A stretch of DNA of 37,998 bases from Planctomycetota bacterium (GTDB taxonomy: Bacteria > Planctomycetota > UBA8108 > SXIK01). Below are positions 23,939-31,471 of this stretch, one piece after another. The notes beneath the pieces were generated by a model that had not been told where the DNA came from, did not search any database, and saw only the letters and a list, made by a program, of their open reading frames with translations. The first letter of the stretch is position 1; every line of letters starts with the position of its first letter. The position numbers and the translations under genes are program-made. The DNA is taken from assembly GCA_016209535.1 (NCBI GenBank), contig JACQVW010000130.1:1-37998 (forward strand), read 5' to 3'.

Positions 23939-26900
23939 ATGATCCGTGCAGCCAGACTTCGCGGCGGGCAGGTTGCCGGGCTGACCGCCGCCTTCACGCT
24001 CCTCGGGACGTCGCCCCTCTGGGCGATCCCGTCCCCGGACATCGTGATCAACTTCGCCGCGAGCGCCGCCCAGGCCCTGGGCCTCCTGACCGTGGTCTTC
24101 GGGAGCTTCGCGTACTCCTCGCGCAAGCGGGCCCGCGCCTCGGGACGGCCCTCGGCGAGCCTGCGCTGGCCGTTCCGCGTCTGCCTCGCGGCGCTGCTCG
24201 TCTCCATCGGCGCCAACGTCTTCCAGTTCTCGACGGCCCAGGACGACCGGAACCGCCGCCTGCGCACGAACCTCTGGCGCTCCTCCACCGAGGCGGGGAA
24301 GAAGGTCGGGGACGTCAACTTGAAGACGCTCTCGGTCAGCGAGCAGGAGAAACACCCGCAGGCCATCCAGACGGAGGACCTCGTCCGCTGGCTCGCCGAG
24401 GGGAAGCCCTTGAACCTCATCGACGTCCGCGAGCCGGAGGAGGTTGAGATGGGCACGATCGCGGGGGCCTGGCACAGGCGATACCCCGACCTCTTCAGGG
24501 ACAGGACGGGGCTCGTCGCCGAGGGGAAGGAGACCGTCCTCCTCTGCGAGTCGGGGAACCGGAGCGGCGAGCTGGCCGGCGACTTCCTCGAGGAGGGCGT
24601 CCCCTGCCGCTTCCTGATCGGCGGCTACGAGAAGTGGGTGGCCGAGGGGAGGCCCCTCGAGAACGAGAAGGCGCGTGCCCCGGGCGAGATCCGGGACATC
24701 CCGGACTACCCCGGCAAGTGGACGCTCCTCGACACGCCCGATGTGGCGGCGATGCTCGAGAGGGAGAACGTCCTCTTCGTCGACCTCCGGTACCCCGGCG
24801 ACTTCGAGCTGGGCCACCTGCCCGATGCCGTCTGCGTCCCCATGCGCAAGATGCCGAGCGACGAGCTCTGGAGCGTGCTGAAGGGCCTGCCGAAGCGGCC
24901 CATCGTGGCGCCGTGCTACGACAAGCGCAGCTCGTTCTATGCCATGATCCTCGGGCTGCGGCTCCACCGGCTCGGCTACGACTTCCGGGGACGCTACACG
25001 GTGCCCCATGAGTTCGCCGTGGCCGCCGCGGACAAGGCCTGGGTCGCCCAGTGGAGGGAGGCGCAGGAGGGGAAGACCCTCTTCGCCTGGCTGTCCGGGC
25101 CCCTCCACGGGGCCCTCGCCTGGCTCCGGGACCGGACGGGCAGCCTCGCCCTCGCGATCGTCGCCCTCGTCCTCGCCCTCCGCCTCCTCGTCCTCCCCGT
25201 GACGGTGAAGGCGGACCGCGACCAGCTCGTCCAGAGGCGGCTCGCGCCCGCGGTCGACGCGTTGCGGCGGAAGACGGATGGGGACTCGAAGCGCTTCTCC
25301 AGGGCCCTCATGGCCCTCTACCGGCGCGAGGGGCTGAGGCCGGTCCGGAACATGCTCGGCACGGCGGCCCAGGTGATCCTCTTCATCGCTTTCTTCACCG
25401 TGGTGAACGCCGTCTCGGCCGACGCCAACGAGGCCCTCCTCTGGCTCCCGAGCCTCGGGACCCCCGACCCCTGGCTCGTCCTGCCCCTCGCCGTGGGCGC
25501 CTTGATCTCCGTCTACCTGCGCCTGGGGGCCTCGAAGCGGTCGGTGGCGCGCACCGCCGCCCACGTCCTCGCCGGCGCGGCCCTCTTCCTCCTCACCTTC
25601 CGCCTCCGCTCGGCGGTGAACCTCTACCTCACGGTGAACCTCGCCCTCCTCCTGGTCCAGAGCTGCCTGACGCGGCGCTTCCTCGCCCGGCCGCAGACCG
25701 CGGGCGTCTCGCGGGCCCCGCGGCCCTGCTTCCGGGACGCCGGGGTCGTCCTCCTCCGGCTCGCGCACCGGGCGCCGGGCACGGGAAACAAGGCGGCGCG
25801 GCTCGGCCGCATGCTCGAGGTGGGCCTGCCGGTGCCCGACGGCTTCGTGCTCACGGACGTGGCCCTCGCGGCGGGGCCCCTCGACCCCACGGGCGAGCGG
25901 GCGCGGCAGATCCTGCGGGCATGGCGGAGGATCCGGGCCGTCCGCGTCGCCGTCCGCAGCTCCGGCCTCAACGAAGACGGGAGCCAGAAGAGCTACGCGG
26001 GGGTCTTCGAGTCGATCCTCGACGTGACCCTCGAGCGCCTCCTCGACGCCATCGAGGAGGTCCGCCGGTCGCTCCGATCGGAGCGCGCCTCGGCGTACTC
26101 GAACGGGACCGAGGAGCGCGGGGCGATCGTCGTCCAGAAGATGGTGCCCGCCGAGTATGCCGGCGTCCTCTTCACGGAGCACCCGGGGTCGAGCGGCGCG
26201 ATCCTCGTCGAGATGGTCGAGGGCCTCGGGGACGCCCTCGTGAGCGGCACGAAGACGCCCAGGGCGTACCGCTTCGGCCGCGCCACGGGTCGCCCCCTCG
26301 ACCCACGCGACCCGCCGCCCATCGACGTCGCGCCGCTCCTCGAGATCGCGCGCAGGGTCGAGGAGCACTTCGGCAGGCCCCAGGACATCGAGTGGGCCTA
26401 CTCGCAGGGCGAGTTTTACGTCCTCCAGGCGCGGGACATCACGCGGTCGGCCCACGAGGAGTCCGGCGCCGCGGGGCGATTCGAGACGGAGCGGAAGCGA
26501 GTCCTGGAGGCCGCTCGTGCGTCCCGCCCCGGCGAGGAGGCGGCTCCGGCTCCGGTCCTCGACGAGGTGGTCCTCGCGCAGAACGAGCTCTCGGAGCTGC
26601 TGCCCCGGCCGACGCCGCTCAGCCTCTCCTTCATGGAGGCCCTCTGGGCGCCCGGCGGCTCGACCGACCTCGCGTGCCGGGCCCTCGGGATCCCCTACGA
26701 CGTCGCCGAGGACGGTCCGCCCTACGTGGTGAGGGTCTTCGGCTCCCTCTACGTGAACCGCCGCGAGGCCGCACGCCGCATGGCCCGCGGGCCCGGCTTC
26801 GCCGCCACCTTCCGCCTCACGCGAGGGTCCGCCGCCCTGGAGCGCGAGCTCCGGGACGCGATCCCGCAGGCGGCGAAGGAGGCGAGGCTCCGCGAGGCGC

Positions 26901-28252
26901 TCGACCTTTCGCGCTTCACCCTGGACGAGCTCCTCGGCTTCCTCCGCGAGTGGAAGCAGTGGTTCATCGAAGAGACCTACGTCGGCGCGGAGAAGGTCAA
27001 CATCGCGGCGGACTTCTACCTCAAGGCCGCGCGGATCGAGATCGAGCGGCGAGGCCTCGATCCCTCGAGCTACCTCGGCCAGGTCCAGGGCTCCGTCGTC
27101 CACAAGGCCATGAGCCTCCTGCCGGAGATCGGGACCGGCGAGCGGCCCGTCGGCGACTTCCTCGACCTCTTCGGCCACCGGGCCCCGTTCGATTACGAGC
27201 TGTCCCAGCCCCGATACCGGGAGACGCCGGACCTGGTGATGGAGATGGCCATGAGGTCCCGGCCCTGCGAGCGCGCCGCTCCGGAGCTGGCGCCGCCCGA
27301 GGCGTCCACGGACCGGGTGTTCCTCCTCCTGACGGAACGGGCCCGGCGCTTCCAGGTCCTCAAGGAGGAGGCCAAGCACCACGCGCTCCGCGAGCTCGCG
27401 ACCCTGCGGAAGGTCCTCGTCGAGATCGGCGCGAGGGTGGGCCTCGACGACGGGATCTTCCACCTCACGCTCGACGAGGTCCTCGGTCTCAAGGACGACG
27501 AGACGCTCGGGGTCCTGCTCGATCTCGCCGAAGGCCGCCGTCAGGCGGCCGAGGAGTGGAAGGACCTGAGGCTCCCCACGGAGCTGACCCTGGCCGATCT
27601 GGAGAGCCTGTCCCGGGATGAGCCCGCTCGGGCTCCCGCGGCCGGGAAGCTGCGCGGCGTGCGGGTCTCGGGCTCGAAGGAGGTCGTGGGCCCCGTGAGG
27701 GTGGTCGCCAGCGCCTCCGACATCGGGAGCTTCCAGAAGGGGGAGGTCCTCGTCGCGCGCTTCACCGACCCGACCTGGACGCCCCTCTTCCCCATCGCCG
27801 GCGGCGTCGTGACCGAGGTCGGCGGCTGGCTGAGCCATGCCGCCATCCTGGCCCGCGAGTACGGCGTGACGGCCATCGTCGGCGCCGCGGGCGCCCTCTC
27901 GGCCCTGAAGACCGGCGAGACCGTGCGCCTGAGGGCGGACGGCCTCGTGGAGAAGATCGACGCCTCGGAGCGCCGCCGGTTCCGGCGCGTGCCCGCGTCG
28001 GCCCGCGTGGCGCTCCTCCGGCAGGGGGAGATCATCGAAGCGCTGCTGCGCAACCTGAGCCGCACCGGGGCCCTCGTCGAGAGCGACGAGGAGCTCGAGG
28101 CGGGCCAAGGCCTCTCGATCCGAATATCCCAGGAAGGCCAGGAGATCCATGCGCGGGTAGTCCGGCGTGACGGCTCGGGCGGCTACGCGCTGGACTTCGC
28201 GACGCCGCTCCAGGGGCCGCTGCCCGGCGAGGAAGGGGTCGGGACGAACTGA
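23939..28252 (+). CDS. Rhodanese-rhodanese-YidC/Oxa1-like-dikinase-PilZ fusion protein
   Basis: The 1437 residues read through without a break. In order: two or three N-terminal membrane helices (to about 98); rhodanese 1 (about 140-235) with C203 in LLCESGNRSG; rhodanese 2 (about 250-365) with C326 in APCYDKRSS; a YidC/Oxa1-like membrane region (about 380-585) with LRLLVLPVTVKADRDQ; a PEP-synthase-type ATP-binding domain (about 597-831) with GTGNKAARLGRM, VAVRSSGLNEDG and QKMVPAEYAGVLF; a helical middle domain (about 850-1230) with NELSELLPRPTPLS, as in rifampin-phosphotransferase-like enzymes; a swivelling phosphohistidine domain with H1300 in GGWLSHAAILARE; and a PilZ domain (from about 1344) with RRRFRR and NLSRTG (N1372, S1374, G1377), the c-di-GMP-binding signature. 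The PEP-binding barrel is missing. All key residues look intact. Substrate and role are unknown. Confidence 0.88.
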   Translation: MIRAARLRGGQVAGLTAAFTLLGTSPLWAIPSPDIVINFAASAAQALGLLTVVFGSFAYSSRKRARASGRPSASLRWPFRVCLAALLVSIGANVFQFSTAQDDRNRRLRTNLWRSSTEAGKKVGDVNLKTLSVSEQEKHPQAIQTEDLVRWLAEGKPLNLIDVREPEEVEMGTIAGAWHRRYPDLFRDRTGLVAEGKETVLLCESGNRSGELAGDFLEEGVPCRFLIGGYEKWVAEGRPLENEKARAPGEIRDIPDYPGKWTLLDTPDVAAMLERENVLFVDLRYPGDFELGHLPDAVCVPMRKMPSDELWSVLKGLPKRPIVAPCYDKRSSFYAMILGLRLHRLGYDFRGRYTVPHEFAVAAADKAWVAQWREAQEGKTLFAWLSGPLHGALAWLRDRTGSLALAIVALVLALRLLVLPVTVKADRDQLVQRRLAPAVDALRRKTDGDSKRFSRALMALYRREGLRPVRNMLGTAAQVILFIAFFTVVNAVSADANEALLWLPSLGTPDPWLVLPLAVGALISVYLRLGASKRSVARTAAHVLAGAALFLLTFRLRSAVNLYLTVNLALLLVQSCLTRRFLARPQTAGVSRAPRPCFRDAGVVLLRLAHRAPGTGNKAARLGRMLEVGLPVPDGFVLTDVALAAGPLDPTGERARQILRAWRRIRAVRVAVRSSGLNEDGSQKSYAGVFESILDVTLERLLDAIEEVRRSLRSERASAYSNGTEERGAIVVQKMVPAEYAGVLFTEHPGSSGAILVEMVEGLGDALVSGTKTPRAYRFGRATGRPLDPRDPPPIDVAPLLEIARRVEEHFGRPQDIEWAYSQGEFYVLQARDITRSAHEESGAAGRFETERKRVLEAARASRPGEEAAPAPVLDEVVLAQNELSELLPRPTPLSLSFMEALWAPGGSTDLACRALGIPYDVAEDGPPYVVRVFGSLYVNRREAARRMARGPGFAATFRLTRGSAALERELRDAIPQAAKEARLREALDLSRFTLDELLGFLREWKQWFIEETYVGAEKVNIAADFYLKAARIEIERRGLDPSSYLGQVQGSVVHKAMSLLPEIGTGERPVGDFLDLFGHRAPFDYELSQPRYRETPDLVMEMAMRSRPCERAAPELAPPEASTDRVFLLLTERARRFQVLKEEAKHHALRELATLRKVLVEIGARVGLDDGIFHLTLDEVLGLKDDETLGVLLDLAEGRRQAAEEWKDLRLPTELTLADLESLSRDEPARAPAAGKLRGVRVSGSKEVVGPVRVVASASDIGSFQKGEVLVARFTDPTWTPLFPIAGGVVTEVGGWLSHAAILAREYGVTAIVGAAGALSALKTGETVRLRADGLVEKIDASERRRFRRVPASARVALLRQGEIIEALLRNLSRTGALVESDEELEAGQGLSIRISQEGQEIHARVVRRDGSGGYALDFATPLQGPLPGEEGVGTN

Positions 28253-28291
28253 CCGGCGGTGAGCTCCCGGCCGCCGTGTTAAGCTGGTGAG

Positions 28292-29251
28292 GTGACCTCG
28301 CTCCCTGACCTCGCCGACATCCGCGCCGCCCGCGCACGCCTGAGGGCGCACATCCACAGGACTCCCCTCCTCACGTGCCGATCCCTCGGGGAGGGCCACG
28401 GGGTGCGCGTGCACCTCAAGGCCGAGAACCTCCAGAGGGCGGGAGCCTTCAAGATCCGCGGGGCCCTGAACGCGATGCTCCGCGCCCTGGACCGCGGCGA
28501 GATCGGGGCGGCGGGAGTCGTGACCTACTCGTCGGGGAACCACGGACAGGCGGTGGCGCTCGCGGCCCGCATCCTCGGCTGCCCTGCGGCCGTGGTTGCG
28601 CCGGAGGACATCGCGGCGGTGAAGCGCACGGCGATCGAGGCCTACGGGGCGCGGGTCGTCCTCTGCGGCCTGACATCGGACGACAGGCACCGCGGCGCGC
28701 TGGAGCTCGCCCGCGAGACGGGCGCGGCGATCATCCCTCCCTACGACCACCCGGACATCATCGCGGGGCAGGGGACGGTGGCCGTCGAGATCCTCGAAGA
28801 CCTTCCCGAGGCCGAGGTCTTCCTCGTCCCCGTGGGCGGCGGCGGGCTCATCGCCGGGGTGGCCATCGCGGCCTGGGCGCTCAAGCCGTCGATTCGCGTC
28901 CTGGGCGTCGAGCCCGAGACCGCGAACGACATGGCCTTGTCCCTCGCGGCGGGGAGGAGGGTGGCGATCCCTCCGCCGCGGACGATCGCCGACGGCCTGC
29001 GCGCACTGGTCCCCGGGGAGTTGACCTTCGAGGCGGCACGACGGTGGGTCGAAGGAGTACTCCTGGTCGACGAGGGCTCGATCCGCCGGGCGCAACGCAC
29101 GCTCCTCGAGCGCGCGAAGCTCCTGGTCGAGCCCTCCGGCGCCGTGACCGCAGCCGCCCTCGCCCTCCACGGCGAGGCCTTCCGCGGCCAGTGCGTCGTC
29201 CTCCTCCTGAGCGGCGGCAACGCGGACCTCCCGGAGGGCGCCTTCCCGTGA
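28292..29251 (+). CDS. Threonine dehydratase-like PLP enzyme (short, catabolic type)
   Basis: Fold-type II PLP enzyme of 319 residues. K54 in AFKIRGA should carry the cofactor, SSGNHGQ binds the substrate carboxylate and GGGGL binds the PLP phosphate. The protein ends just after the catalytic domain and lacks the ACT-like regulatory domain of biosynthetic IlvA, so it resembles catabolic threonine/serine ammonia-lyases and serine racemases; the choice between them cannot be made from motifs. The start is GTG 28292, 39 bp after the fusion gene, without a strong ribosome site. Its TGA overlaps the GTG start of the next gene, so the pair is translationally coupled. A functional tie to the upstream sensing module is possible but rests only on proximity. 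Confidence 0.88.
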   Translation: MTSLPDLADIRAARARLRAHIHRTPLLTCRSLGEGHGVRVHLKAENLQRAGAFKIRGALNAMLRALDRGEIGAAGVVTYSSGNHGQAVALAARILGCPAAVVAPEDIAAVKRTAIEAYGARVVLCGLTSDDRHRGALELARETGAAIIPPYDHPDIIAGQGTVAVEILEDLPEAEVFLVPVGGGGLIAGVAIAAWALKPSIRVLGVEPETANDMALSLAAGRRVAIPPPRTIADGLRALVPGELTFEAARRWVEGVLLVDEGSIRRAQRTLLERAKLLVEPSGAVTAAALALHGEAFRGQCVVLLLSGGNADLPEGAFP

Positions 29252-30111
29252 CCGTGACGAGGGGCGCCCCTGACAGTGCTCTCCCCCCCCAGCCCCCCCG
29301 AGGGGGCGACCGTCCGTGCCAGCCGGGGACGCACGGGACCCTCACGACATCCTGCGGCGTCCTCCAGATCCACCGCTCGGGCTCCGGCCGGCGGCTCGTG
29401 CTGCTCCACGATCTGGGCTCGGACCACCGGTCCTTCCAGGCGGTCTCCGGGCTGCTCGCCCCCTCGTTCCACCTCGTGGCCCCGGACCTCCTGGGCCACG
29501 GCGGCTCGGAGAAGCGCGTCCGCGACCTCTCCCTGGCCGCGCAGGCGAGGGCGCTCCTCGACGCGGTGCGCGACCTCGGCCTCGAGGGCGCGGTCCTCGT
29601 GGGGCACTCCTTCGGCGGGGCCGTCGCCCTGCGAGCCGCGGCGGAGGCTCCCGAGGCTTTCGCCGGGATCGTCCTGCTCTCCGCGGGGAGCTCTCACGCC
29701 AGCTTCCCGCTCGCCTGGCGCCTGTTCCGCCCCGGCCTCCCCTGGCTGGCGCTACGGCTCCTGGGAGGCCCCGGTGCCGTACGGGGAGCCCTCGAGGCGG
29801 CGGGCGCGAGCGTCTCTGGCCTCTGGGCGATCGAGAGCTGGGAGGGCTGGGCGGCCCTGGGCCGCGCGTGGCGCCAGGCGGCGAAGCACGGGGCCCTGGA
29901 GGAGGCCGAGGAGCTCGTCGAGACGAGCATCGGCCACCGCACCCTGGTCCTCTGGGGCTCGGAGGACCGGCTCCTGCCCGCGTCGGCGGCCCGCGTCCTC
30001 TTCCGCCAGAAGCGCGGCGCGAGGTTCGTCGAGATCGCCGGGGCGCGCCACGCCGTCCACGAGGATCAGCCGGGCATCGTGGCGGAGCTCATCCGGGAGT
30101 TCCTCGGCTAG
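29248..30111 (+). CDS. Alpha/beta hydrolase
   Basis: A hydrolase of 287 residues if started at GTG 29248, which overlaps the previous TGA (GTGA) and has GGAGGG at 29233-29238, 9 nt upstream. Catalytic triad: S121 in GHSFGG, D240 in WGSEDRLLP and H268 in GARHAVHEDQPG; the oxyanion region reads LLHDLGSDHRSF. It most resembles small esterases/lipases and C-C hydrolases; the substrate is unknown. The first 40 or so residues are not typical of the family: they are partly encoded by a GC-rich repeat at 29276-29308 and read as Pro/Arg/Gly-rich sequence. A later start is not obvious, because no ATG, GTG or TTG with a ribosome site lies close to the conserved domain. Confidence 0.85.
   Translation: MTVTRGAPDSALPPQPPRGGDRPCQPGTHGTLTTSCGVLQIHRSGSGRRLVLLHDLGSDHRSFQAVSGLLAPSFHLVAPDLLGHGGSEKRVRDLSLAAQARALLDAVRDLGLEGAVLVGHSFGGAVALRAAAEAPEAFAGIVLLSAGSSHASFPLAWRLFRPGLPWLALRLLGGPGAVRGALEAAGASVSGLWAIESWEGWAALGRAWRQAAKHGALEEAEELVETSIGHRTLVLWGSEDRLLPASAARVLFRQKRGARFVEIAGARHAVHEDQPGIVAELIREFLG
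29276..29308 (+). repeat. GC-rich repeat, copy D (inverted relative to 31488-31520)
   Basis: 33 bp beginning GTGCTCTCCCCCCCC and ending CGAGGGGGCG. It matches the reverse complement of 31488-31520 at 31 of 33 positions. It lies inside the 5' end of the alpha/beta hydrolase gene and encodes about 11 of its residues. The extension CGACCGT just downstream is shared with the copy near 31300. Confidence 0.85.
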
Positions 30112-30166
30112 TTGCGCTATCGGCCGGCCAGTTGCGCTATCGGCCGGCCAGTTGCGCTATCGGTCC
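30110..30166. repeat. 20-bp tandem repeat at convergent gene ends
   Basis: AGTTGCGCTATCGGCCGGCC occurs at 30110-30129 and 30130-30149, with a third partial unit from 30150 (first 14 bp identical). Each unit carries the 8-bp palindrome GGCCGGCC. The first unit overlaps the TAG of the alpha/beta hydrolase; the third contains the TAG of the alkyltransferase on the other strand. Confidence 0.95.
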
Positions 30167-30720
30167 GCCGCGAGGACGATCCCGTCGGCTGCGGAGCCAC
30201 CTCGCGACAGATCCAGGGTGCAGCCCTCCAGCTCGAGGAGGAGCACCTTGAGGTCGAGCCCCGAGGAGAAGCCCGTGAGGCGCCCGCCGGCCCCCACGAC
30301 GCGGTGGCAGGGGACGATCAAGGGGACCGGATTGCGCCCGACGGCGCCGCCGACGGCCCGGGCCGATCGGGGCCGCCCCAGCCTGCGCGCAAGCTCGCCG
30401 TAGGTCTCGAGGCGGCCGTAGGGGATCGCGCCGATGAGGCCCCAGACCCTGCGGTCGAGCTCGGAGCCTCTGCCCTCGAGGTCGATCGGCGTCGTGAAGC
30501 GCCGGAGCTCGCCGCGGAAGTAGGCCTCGAGCTCCTCAAGCGCACGCTCGAGGGCATCGCGGGCCCGCGGGTCGCGCCCGCGGCGGAGCCCCCGCGCCGC
30601 TCCGCGGAGGAGGTCCACGGCGCGCACTCCCCTGGGCCCGGCAGTCACCGACACGGCGACGCCGCGCAGCGCGGCCGGACGCACGAGGCCGCGAGCGAGA
30701 TCGTCTTCTTTCCTGCTCAT
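30157..30720 (-). CDS. ogt: Methylated-DNA-protein-cysteine methyltransferase
   Basis: Suicide DNA-repair protein that moves an alkyl group from O6-alkylguanine to its own cysteine. 187 residues, typical for Ogt. The acceptor is C138 in VPCHRV, preceded by the DNA-binding helix region (IPYGRLETYGELARRLG) and the RAVGGAVGRNP loop; the C-terminal GRLTGFSSGLDLK is also conserved. The N-terminal ribonuclease-H-like domain is weakly conserved, as usual. No Ada-type regulatory domain is present. It is convergent with the alpha/beta hydrolase, and its stop lies in a tandem repeat. The start ATG at 30720 is divergent from the NUDIX gene 44 bp away, so both share a small promoter region. Confidence 0.93.
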   Translation of the reverse strand: MSRKEDDLARGLVRPAALRGVAVSVTAGPRGVRAVDLLRGAARGLRRGRDPRARDALERALEELEAYFRGELRRFTTPIDLEGRGSELDRRVWGLIGAIPYGRLETYGELARRLGRPRSARAVGGAVGRNPVPLIVPCHRVVGAGGRLTGFSSGLDLKVLLLELEGCTLDLSRGGSAADGIVLAADR

Positions 30721-30727
30721 GTTTTCC

Positions 30728-30756
30728 TCGACAAGAGATCGGGTGGCCGGGACAAT
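30728..30756 (+). promoter_or_regulatory. NUDIX gene promoter
   Basis: TCGACA (30728-30733), 17 bp, GACAAT (30751-30756), 8 nt before the ATG. The -35 is identical to that of polA and the distance to the start codon is similarly short. Confidence 0.5.
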
Positions 30757-30764
30757 CAGGGCCC

Positions 30765-31292
30765 ATGATGATCCAGGCGGAGGGACTCATCAACCCAGGC
30801 GATGAGCTCGTCGACTTGGTGGACGACTCCAACCGCATCCTGGGCCGTGCGACGCGCCGGGAAGTCCGCTCGAAGAACCTGCTCCACCGGGGCGTGGGGA
30901 TCCTCTGCAAGAGCTCCCGGGGCGCGATTTACGTTCACCGGCGGACGGACACGAAGGATGTCTTTCCGGGGATGTACGACATGCTCGTCGGAGGCGTGGT
31001 GGGCGCCGGGGAGAGCTACGAGGCCGCGGCCCGCCGCGAGGTGGCCGAGGAGCTGGGGATCACGGGCGCCGAGCTGCGGTTCCTCTTCGAGCACCTCTAC
31101 CTCGGCCCCAAGAACAGGAGCTGGGTGGCCGTGTACGAGGTGGTCTGGGACGGCCCGATCCGTCACCAGGAGAGCGAGATCGTCTGGGGGAGCTACCTCA
31201 GCCTGGAGGCTCTCCTGGCCAAGCTGGAGGAGTGGCCCTTCGTCCCCGACGGGCTCGAGATCTTCCAGAGGTACCTGGCCAGCCTGCCCTGA
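30765..31292 (+). CDS. NUDIX hydrolase (YfcD/IDI-like group)
   Basis: The 175-residue protein has a complete NUDIX box, GVVGAGESYEAAARREVAEELGI, matching G-x5-E-x7-R-E-U-x-E-E-x-G-U, which binds metal and cleaves a nucleoside-diphosphate-like bond. The N-terminal phrase VDLVDDSNRILGRATRREV and HRGVGILC resemble the YfcD and isopentenyl-diphosphate-isomerase-like branch. Isomerase activity is not implied by this alone. The substrate is unknown. Two in-frame ATGs (30765, 30768) are possible starts and no Shine-Dalgarno site is seen. GC-rich palindromic repeats begin immediately after the stop. Confidence 0.9.
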   Translation: MMIQAEGLINPGDELVDLVDDSNRILGRATRREVRSKNLLHRGVGILCKSSRGAIYVHRRTDTKDVFPGMYDMLVGGVVGAGESYEAAARREVAEELGITGAELRFLFEHLYLGPKNRSWVAVYEVVWDGPIRHQESEIVWGSYLSLEALLAKLEEWPFVPDGLEIFQRYLASLP

Positions 31293-31298
31293 CCGCGC

Positions 31299-31324
31299 TT
31301 ACGGTCGCCTCCCCGAGGGGGCCG
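31299..31324 (+). repeat. GC-rich repeat, copy A (partial)
   Basis: A partial relative of the 29276 element: 21 of 25 positions match its reverse complement, including ACGGTCGCC and the C-run/GAGGGGG palindrome. It begins 7 bp after the NUDIX stop codon. Confidence 0.55.
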
Positions 31325-31378
31325 GATGAATCAGCGACCTTGCCGTGAAGCGTGGCCCCTCGCTTCGGACTGCCCCTA

Positions 31379-31422
31379 CCGCCCCCTCGGGGGGTGCTCC
31401 CGACCAAGGCGGGAGGGAGCAC
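31379..31422 (+). repeat. GC-rich repeat, copy B, with hairpin
   Basis: CGCCCCCTCGGGGGG matches 15 bp of the same family exactly. It runs into a hairpin, GTGCTCCC (31394-31401) with GGGAGCAC (31415-31422), loop 13 nt. There is no T-run after it, so it is not a standard terminator. Confidence 0.6.
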
Positions 31423-31471
31423 ATTGCTCGAGGCGGGGAGCGCACCGACCTCGCGCAGGGCAACCGCAAGC

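Noticed and set aside
25081-25690. The YidC/Oxa1-like part of the fusion considered as the cell's membrane insertase
   Set aside because: It is embedded in a large multidomain protein, so a housekeeping insertase role is unlikely; a dedicated yidC is expected elsewhere in the genome.
23915-29170. A minus-strand open frame of about 1750 codons opposite the fusion protein
   Set aside because: No motifs; the plus strand has five recognisable domains with intact key residues.
30110-30166. Tandem repeat considered as a CRISPR array
   Set aside because: The 20-bp units are contiguous with no spacers and no cas genes are near.
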